Below, one piece after another: positions 31,722 through 35,556 of a stretch of DNA of 35,556 nt. The stretch comes from a bacterium (GTDB lineage: Bacteria > Sysuimicrobiota > Sysuimicrobiia > Sysuimicrobiales > Segetimicrobiaceae). Position numbers and translations under genes: made by a program. Each line of letters opens with the position of its first letter. Position 1 is the stretch's first letter. Under the pieces are notes generated by a model. That model made no database searches. It was not told the origin of the DNA and worked only from the letters and a program-made list of their open reading frames with translations. The stretch spans positions 1-35,556 of the forward strand of contig DASSJF010000078.1 of the NCBI GenBank assembly GCA_035691305.1, given 5' to 3'.

Positions 31722-32728
31722 GCGTTCACCGGCCGGCCGGCGGACCGTTTGATCTCGCCGGGTGCGGCGGGCCGGCGGGAGAAGGACCGAACCTGGCGCC
31801 ATCGCCAGAGACGGTCCACGACGCGCCGGAGGGTTCTCGACGGCGTTGCGCGCACCACGGTCCGCAGCGCCCACGCGGCCGGCGCCGGCAATACCTCCGG
31901 GAGGATTTTCTCGAATTCCGCCTTGTCGGCGACGAGAAGATACGCGGCGGCAAGATTGATTTTGCACCGCCGCAGCACACGGTCCGCGCCGAAAACCGCG
32001 CGCTCCTCGTCGGACATGCCCGCGAAGAGACCTTCGAACATCCCCAGGGCATTCCTCTTCAAGATGCATTGGATCTCCATCGTCGTGTTGCTGTTCTCCC
32101 GGATTTCAACGACGACGAGATCTTCGTCTTGATAACCGAAGCGGACCCCGGCGCGGGCAAGACGTAGGCAGAGGTCCCACTCCTCGGGGTAGTAGCGCTC
32201 CTCGCAGAAGGTGAACCGGCCCCGCAAGACGCCGCCGCGGATCATCAACGTATTGGGGTTGACGAGCGAAGATCGCAGCAGCGCGGGGAAAATGTCACCC
32301 GGCTGGACGCCGGCGGATCGTCCGAGCAGGCGGTCGGGCGCCTTCGAGTAAAAGTGCACCGCGTTGCAGAAGCTCGCGCCGAATTCCGGATGAGCTTCCA
32401 GGAGCGTGACCTGCCGTTCGACCTTGTTGGGCCGATAGAAATCGTCCGCGTCGAGAAACGTGATGTAGGTCCCCGTGCTCGCCGCGATTCCTTTGTTGCG
32501 GGCGGGACCCTGCCCTTGGTTCGGCTGGTGGAGGTAGCGGACGCGCGGGTCTTCGCGGCTGCGAATCAGCGCGGCCGTGCGGTCCTGCGAACCGTCATCG
32601 ACGACGAGGATTTCCAGATTCGCGTACGTCTGGTGGAGCGCGCTCTCCAGGGCGCGATCGATGAAGCGTTCCGCGTTATACGCGGGCATGACGATGGAGA
32701 CCAACGGAGAGGGCGGAGACAGCGTCAT
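31718..32728 (-). CDS. Glycosyltransferase family 2
   Basis: A 336-residue GT2 enzyme with a standard GT-A domain: VSIVMPAYNAERFIDRALES, ILVVDDGSQDRTA, the metal-binding FLDADDFY, and ERYYPEEWDLCLRLA supplying the acidic catalytic region. No membrane segment is seen. The last 60 residues are Arg-rich. The start is ATG at 32728-32726, in ATGA overlap with the nucleotidyltransferase gene upstream. It is part of a coupled run of three GT2 genes and is predicted to add a sugar of the repeat unit. The donor is unknown. Confidence 0.9.
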   Translation of the reverse strand: MTLSPPSPLVSIVMPAYNAERFIDRALESALHQTYANLEILVVDDGSQDRTAALIRSREDPRVRYLHQPNQGQGPARNKGIAASTGTYITFLDADDFYRPNKVERQVTLLEAHPEFGASFCNAVHFYSKAPDRLLGRSAGVQPGDIFPALLRSSLVNPNTLMIRGGVLRGRFTFCEERYYPEEWDLCLRLARAGVRFGYQDEDLVVVEIRENSNTTMEIQCILKRNALGMFEGLFAGMSDEERAVFGADRVLRRCKINLAAAYLLVADKAEFEKILPEVLPAPAAWALRTVVRATPSRTLRRVVDRLWRWRQVRSFSRRPAAPGEIKRSAGRPVNA

Positions 32729-33462
32729 TTGAGGGTCGCGGGGCGGGCGCGCGCAAACGGGAGCGCGGGCCAGAGGTCCTCCAGCCGGCGGAGATCCTCC
32801 GGGCGATCGATCCACCACAACCCTTCATCGGGTTGCATACGGTAACCGTAAATCGGCTCGTCCCGGGCCAGCAGCTCCGGAAACACGTCCCGGCCGAAAT
32901 CGGCCGGCTCGCCGGCCTTGATCGTGTCGAGCGCACGAGGCTCAAGGACGAGAATGCCGGCACTGACCCATCGGCTGAACACCTGATCCGCGGAGGGTTT
33001 CTCGACAAACCGCGTCACCCTGCTGTTTTCGTCGAGCGCCGCGATGCCGCTTTGTGTCACGTCGTCTCGGTAAAATAGCGCGATTGTCGCCGCTCCTCCC
33101 GTTGCCCGGTGGAACGCCCACAGGCGATCGAGCCGGCAGGTGCTCAAGTTATCGCCGTACCACACCAGGGACGGCGATTCGCCGAAGAGCGACGCGGCGT
33201 TCTTGACGGCCCCCGCCGTGCCGAGCAACACCGGCTCCACAATGTAGGTGAGCCGCACGCCCCAGGCTGCGCCGTCGCCGAAGTGCTCCTTGACGACGTT
33301 CGGGAGGTGATGCAGGTTGATAACGACGTCCGTGACGCCATAGCGGCGAAGCCATTCGATCGTATACTGCAGCACGGGCTTGCCGCCCACTCTTATCATG
33401 CACTTGGGGATTTGCTCGCTGAGGGGCCGCAGGCGCGTCCCCAGTCCCGCTGCCAGGATCAT
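32725..33462 (-). CDS. Sugar-phosphate nucleotidyltransferase, HddC/GDP-mannose-pyrophosphorylase-like
   Basis: A 245-residue single-domain nucleotidyltransferase with MILAAGLGTRLRPLSEQIPK (residues 1-20), LVWYGDNLS for the metal-binding aspartate, and FVEKPSAD. It lacks a C-terminal beta-helix, as HddC does. It is the nucleotidyltransferase nearest to the second SIS, kinase and GmhB genes, and so is a candidate to activate the heptose 1-phosphate of that module. The gene at 11585-12301 is the competing HddC candidate. The start is ATG at 33462-33460, 22 bases after the GT2 stop; an upstream in-frame TTG is possible. Nucleotide specificity is not readable. Confidence 0.87.
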   Translation of the reverse strand: MILAAGLGTRLRPLSEQIPKCMIRVGGKPVLQYTIEWLRRYGVTDVVINLHHLPNVVKEHFGDGAAWGVRLTYIVEPVLLGTAGAVKNAASLFGESPSLVWYGDNLSTCRLDRLWAFHRATGGAATIALFYRDDVTQSGIAALDENSRVTRFVEKPSADQVFSRWVSAGILVLEPRALDTIKAGEPADFGRDVFPELLARDEPIYGYRMQPDEGLWWIDRPEDLRRLEDLWPALPFARARPATLK

Positions 33463-33484
33463 CGCCCGATCGGGAGCCGGCCGG

Positions 33485-34384
33485 TCAAGCAAGCCGCTTG
33501 TACCACGTGTGCACGCGCCGGTAGGCGCCGCCGCCGAGGAAGGACAGCCCGAATTGCGCGTACCCACCCGGGTTGAACGGGCTAGTCTTGACGGCCTCGA
33601 GGATGCGGCGGCGCCCTTCGCGCGTGCGCCCGCTCCGGCACAACTTGCCGCCGATCTTCCTCAGATAGAAGCCGCGGAGCCCAGGGGGCATCATCCGGCC
33701 GTACCGTTCGAGCACATGTTCCTCGAGCTTCCGGGCATCGTCGATCCGGTCGCCCAGCCGTGCTCCGGTGTGCCGGCGGATCCGCAGAACTACGTCGGGG
33801 ACGTACTTCACGTCGTACTGCTCCGCCAGCCTGAGGTAGAGTTCCCAGTCCTCGGAGGTCGTCAAGCCCTCGTCGTAGCCGCCAAGGCGGCGGACGATCG
33901 CGGTCCGCAGCACCGGGTTGGACGCGGATCCCGTAAACGCATCCTTCTGCCACAACAGCGGCAGCAGCACCCGGCCCTCCAGAACCGGTCGGTGCATCTC
34001 AAACTCCCGCCCGCGATCGTCGAACCTGACAAATCCGCCGTACACCAGCCCCAGCCGATCGTCGCCGCTCCGGAAGACGGCGGCCTGGTGGTGGAGCTTG
34101 TTAGGCAGCCACTCGTCGTCGTCGTCCAGGAACGCCAGCAGCCCGCCGGCCGCCTCCCGGACACCGATGTTCCTCGATCGCGAAATGTTGCACGGCGCGT
34201 GCCTGATGTGGCGAAGTCGCCGGTCCTGAATACTGCGAATCAGCTCGTCGGTCCCGTCCGTCGAGGAGTTATCGAGGATGAGCAGTTCGAAGTCCGCGAA
34301 CTCCTGGGCCAGGACGCTGCGGATCGCGCGTTCAAGGTACCGTGCCCGGTTGAACGTCGTAATCGCGACCGTGAGCGCCGGCAT
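33485..34384 (-). CDS. Glycosyltransferase family 2
   Basis: A 299-residue GT2 enzyme with LTVAITTFNRARYLERAI, LLILDNSSTDGTDELI, the metal motif LAFLDDDDEWLPNKL, and GYDEGLTTSEDWELYLRLA as the acidic region. No membrane segments are seen. The start is ATG at 34384-34382, two bases after the TGA of the epimerase gene upstream; a reading to 34453 would run deep into that gene. It is probably a cytoplasmic transferase for the same glycan. The sugar is unknown. Confidence 0.9.
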   Translation of the reverse strand: MPALTVAITTFNRARYLERAIRSVLAQEFADFELLILDNSSTDGTDELIRSIQDRRLRHIRHAPCNISRSRNIGVREAAGGLLAFLDDDDEWLPNKLHHQAAVFRSGDDRLGLVYGGFVRFDDRGREFEMHRPVLEGRVLLPLLWQKDAFTGSASNPVLRTAIVRRLGGYDEGLTTSEDWELYLRLAEQYDVKYVPDVVLRIRRHTGARLGDRIDDARKLEEHVLERYGRMMPPGLRGFYLRKIGGKLCRSGRTREGRRRILEAVKTSPFNPGGYAQFGLSFLGGGAYRRVHTWYKRLA

Positions 34385-34386
34385 CG

Positions 34387-35310
34387 TCAGTCGGGCCGAT
34401 ATCCGGCTACGGTGATCCGCAGCCCTGCATCGAGTTGATAGCGCGGCTGCCACCCAAGTTCTTTCTTTGCCTTGGTGTTGTCAAGACAATACCGGATTTG
34501 CTCGCCCGGCCGGTCCGGGTAATAGATCGGCCGCGGGTCCTTGCCGAGGATTCTCGCAATCCGCGCGTACAGGTCGTTCAGCGTGGTCTCGACGCCCGTG
34601 CCGATATTGAACACGGGATCGGGGTGATCCGGGCGCACGGCGAGGGCGAGCAGGTTGGCGTCCACCACGTCCTCGACAAAGACGTAATCCCGCGTCTTGC
34701 TGCCGTCGCCCCACATCTCCGCCTGCTCGTTCGACGCGAGTTTGCGGATGTAGTCGGCCATGGCGCCGGTCCGCTGCCGCGGCCCGTAGATCGCCGCGTA
34801 GCGCAGGATCACGTAGGGAATGCCGTAGGCGCGGCGGTAGAAACGCGCGTAATTCTCGACCGCCTGTTTCGAGACGACGTACGGCGAGGCGGGATCGATT
34901 GGGCACCGCTCGTCGCACGGCAGCGTCGCGGCGTTCCCGTAGAGAAAGCCGGACGAGCCGATGACGATCCGCCGGACGCCGAGGCCCTTGGCGGCCTGAA
35001 ACAGCCGGATCGAACCGACAATCACGTCCACGTCCAGCAGCGGGTTCTCGACCGAGTTGGGCACGAGCACATAGAAGGCCAGGTGATAGACGATATCGGG
35101 CCGTTCCCGGTTCATGACCTCGGTGAAGGCCTCGTCGGCGAGATTCAACTCGTAGAACTTCGCCCGCGGATTGACGTTCTGCCGCCTGCCCGTCGATAGA
35201 TTGTCGACTACGACGACGCGGGCGCCCCGCTCCACGAGGGCATCGACGGTGTGCGAACCGATGAACCCGGCGCCGCCGGTGACCAGCACAGTCGCGTTCT
35301 TCACATCCAC
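34387..35310 (-). CDS. NAD-dependent nucleotide-sugar epimerase (extended SDR, UDP-glucose 4-epimerase-like)
   Basis: A 307-residue extended SDR with TGGAGFIG (residues 11-18), the active-site serines in IGSSGFLYG (117-125), Y144/K148 in ASPYVVSK, and WGDGSKTRDYVFVEDVVDA. The pattern fits UDP-glucose 4-epimerase-like enzymes; the actual sugar is not decided. The start is GTG at 35310-35308, six bases after GGAG. Longer readings to 35415 would overlap the upstream membrane-protein gene, and a second GTG six bases downstream has poorer spacing. It opens the coupled run of glycosyltransferase genes on the right side. Confidence 0.89.
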   Translation of the reverse strand: MDVKNATVLVTGGAGFIGSHTVDALVERGARVVVVDNLSTGRRQNVNPRAKFYELNLADEAFTEVMNRERPDIVYHLAFYVLVPNSVENPLLDVDVIVGSIRLFQAAKGLGVRRIVIGSSGFLYGNAATLPCDERCPIDPASPYVVSKQAVENYARFYRRAYGIPYVILRYAAIYGPRQRTGAMADYIRKLASNEQAEMWGDGSKTRDYVFVEDVVDANLLALAVRPDHPDPVFNIGTGVETTLNDLYARIARILGKDPRPIYYPDRPGEQIRYCLDNTKAKKELGWQPRYQLDAGLRITVAGYRPD

Positions 35311-35316
35311 GGGTCT

Positions 35317-35320
35317 CTCC
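35317..35320 (-). promoter_or_regulatory. Ribosome binding site deciding the SDR start at 35310
   Basis: It reads GGAG on the minus strand (GGAGA in full), six bases before GTG 35310-35308. The downstream GTG at 35304-35302 would be 12 bases away. Confidence 0.5.
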
Positions 35321-35324
35321 ACGG

Positions 35325-35556
35325 TCAAGCGCTCGTTTGAGGCGCCACCGCGATCCGTCGCAAACCCAAGAAGCAGCACAGAAACGCGAGGCCCGCCGGC
35401 GGTATCGTCAACCACAGGCTGACGGTGGTGACCCGCACGATCAGATACGCCGGGACCCCCGACACCATGACGGCGAGGAACCCGGTCAGCAGTCCCGTGC
35501 TCACGGGCGCGAGCGGCGTGAACCGGCCCACGAACACATACAGGCCGCCGAGAAGC
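35325..35556 (-). CDS. C-terminal part of a polytopic membrane protein (5' end outside window)
   Basis: Only the last 77 residues or so are in the window. Two hydrophobic segments can be seen (around LLTGFLAVMVSGVPAYLIV and WLTIPPAGLAFLCCFLGL), ending in a short polar tail. The frame stays open to the window edge. It ends 14 bases before the SDR gene and so belongs to the same transcription unit. In this position a flippase, polymerase or ligase would be usual, but the fragment is too short to choose. Confidence 0.6.
   Translation of the reverse strand, partial: LLGGLYVFVGRFTPLAPVSTGLLTGFLAVMVSGVPAYLIVRVTTVSLWLTIPPAGLAFLCCFLGLRRIAVAPQTSA

Noticed and set aside
1-35556. tRNA, rRNA, CRISPR arrays, transposases or attachment sites
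   Set aside because: I looked for cloverleaf-like blocks, repeated spacers and transposase motifs and saw none; a covariance-model or IS search was not possible here.

Overview
This window is one continuous, very GC-rich glycan-biosynthesis locus. It carries 34 protein-coding genes and no rRNA, tRNA, CRISPR or insertion sequence that I can see. The host is a high-GC bacterium: frequent GTG starts, Shine-Dalgarno-type sites and chains of 4-base ATGA/GTGA stop-start overlaps. The phylum cannot be fixed from these genes. Thirty-two genes lie on the minus strand, so transcription runs from high to low coordinates. Two isolated genes (10015-10599 and 22245-23279) lie on the plus strand.

Right part (about 26.6-35.6 kb), in transcription order: the tail of a multi-span membrane protein, an SDR nucleotide-sugar epimerase, a GT2 glycosyltransferase, a sugar-phosphate nucleotidyltransferase, two more GT2 enzymes, a divergent GmhA-like SIS protein and a lower-GC FkbM methyltransferase. 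After a 247-base gap come a GHMP heptose kinase, a GmhB-type HAD phosphatase and a transaldolase. The last three, with the SIS protein and the nucleotidyltransferase, look like a heptose-supply module that includes an enzyme able to make sedoheptulose 7-phosphate.

Middle part (about 12.3-26.5 kb), the assembly section: an AsnB-type amidotransferase, a Wzy-like polymerase candidate, a CgeB-like glycosyltransferase (plus strand), three GT4 enzymes, a Wzx-type flippase, a WbaP/WcaJ-type initiating phosphoglycosyltransferase, a WaaE-like GT2, a bi-domain MDR plus Gfo/Idh/MocA oxidoreductase, and an SDR epimerase.

Left part (1-12.3 kb): two nucleotidyltransferases (one HddC-sized, one with a C-terminal hexapeptide domain), a PAP2 membrane phosphatase (plus strand), a CDP-tyvelose-epimerase-like SDR, a GT4, a GT-C-like membrane protein, a Nudix hydrolase and a further SDR. 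These are followed by a second heptose set: canonical GmhA, HddA-like kinase and a GDP-mannose-4,6-dehydratase-like SDR. The locus continues with a GT2 and the alpha subunit of a thiamine-diphosphate E1 enzyme that runs off the left edge.

Taken together, the genes predict a Wzx/Wzy-type polysaccharide or glycan carrying NDP-activated D-glycero-D-manno-heptose or its 6-deoxy/keto derivatives, possibly with a two-carbon branch added by the ThDP enzyme, with methylation and amidation. The least expected points are the duplicated heptose machinery with its own transaldolase, the ThDP E1 next to a keto-sugar-forming dehydratase, and a perfect 18-bp hairpin that encodes the interdomain linker of the bi-domain oxidoreductase. 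All functions are read from motifs by eye; no database search was run.
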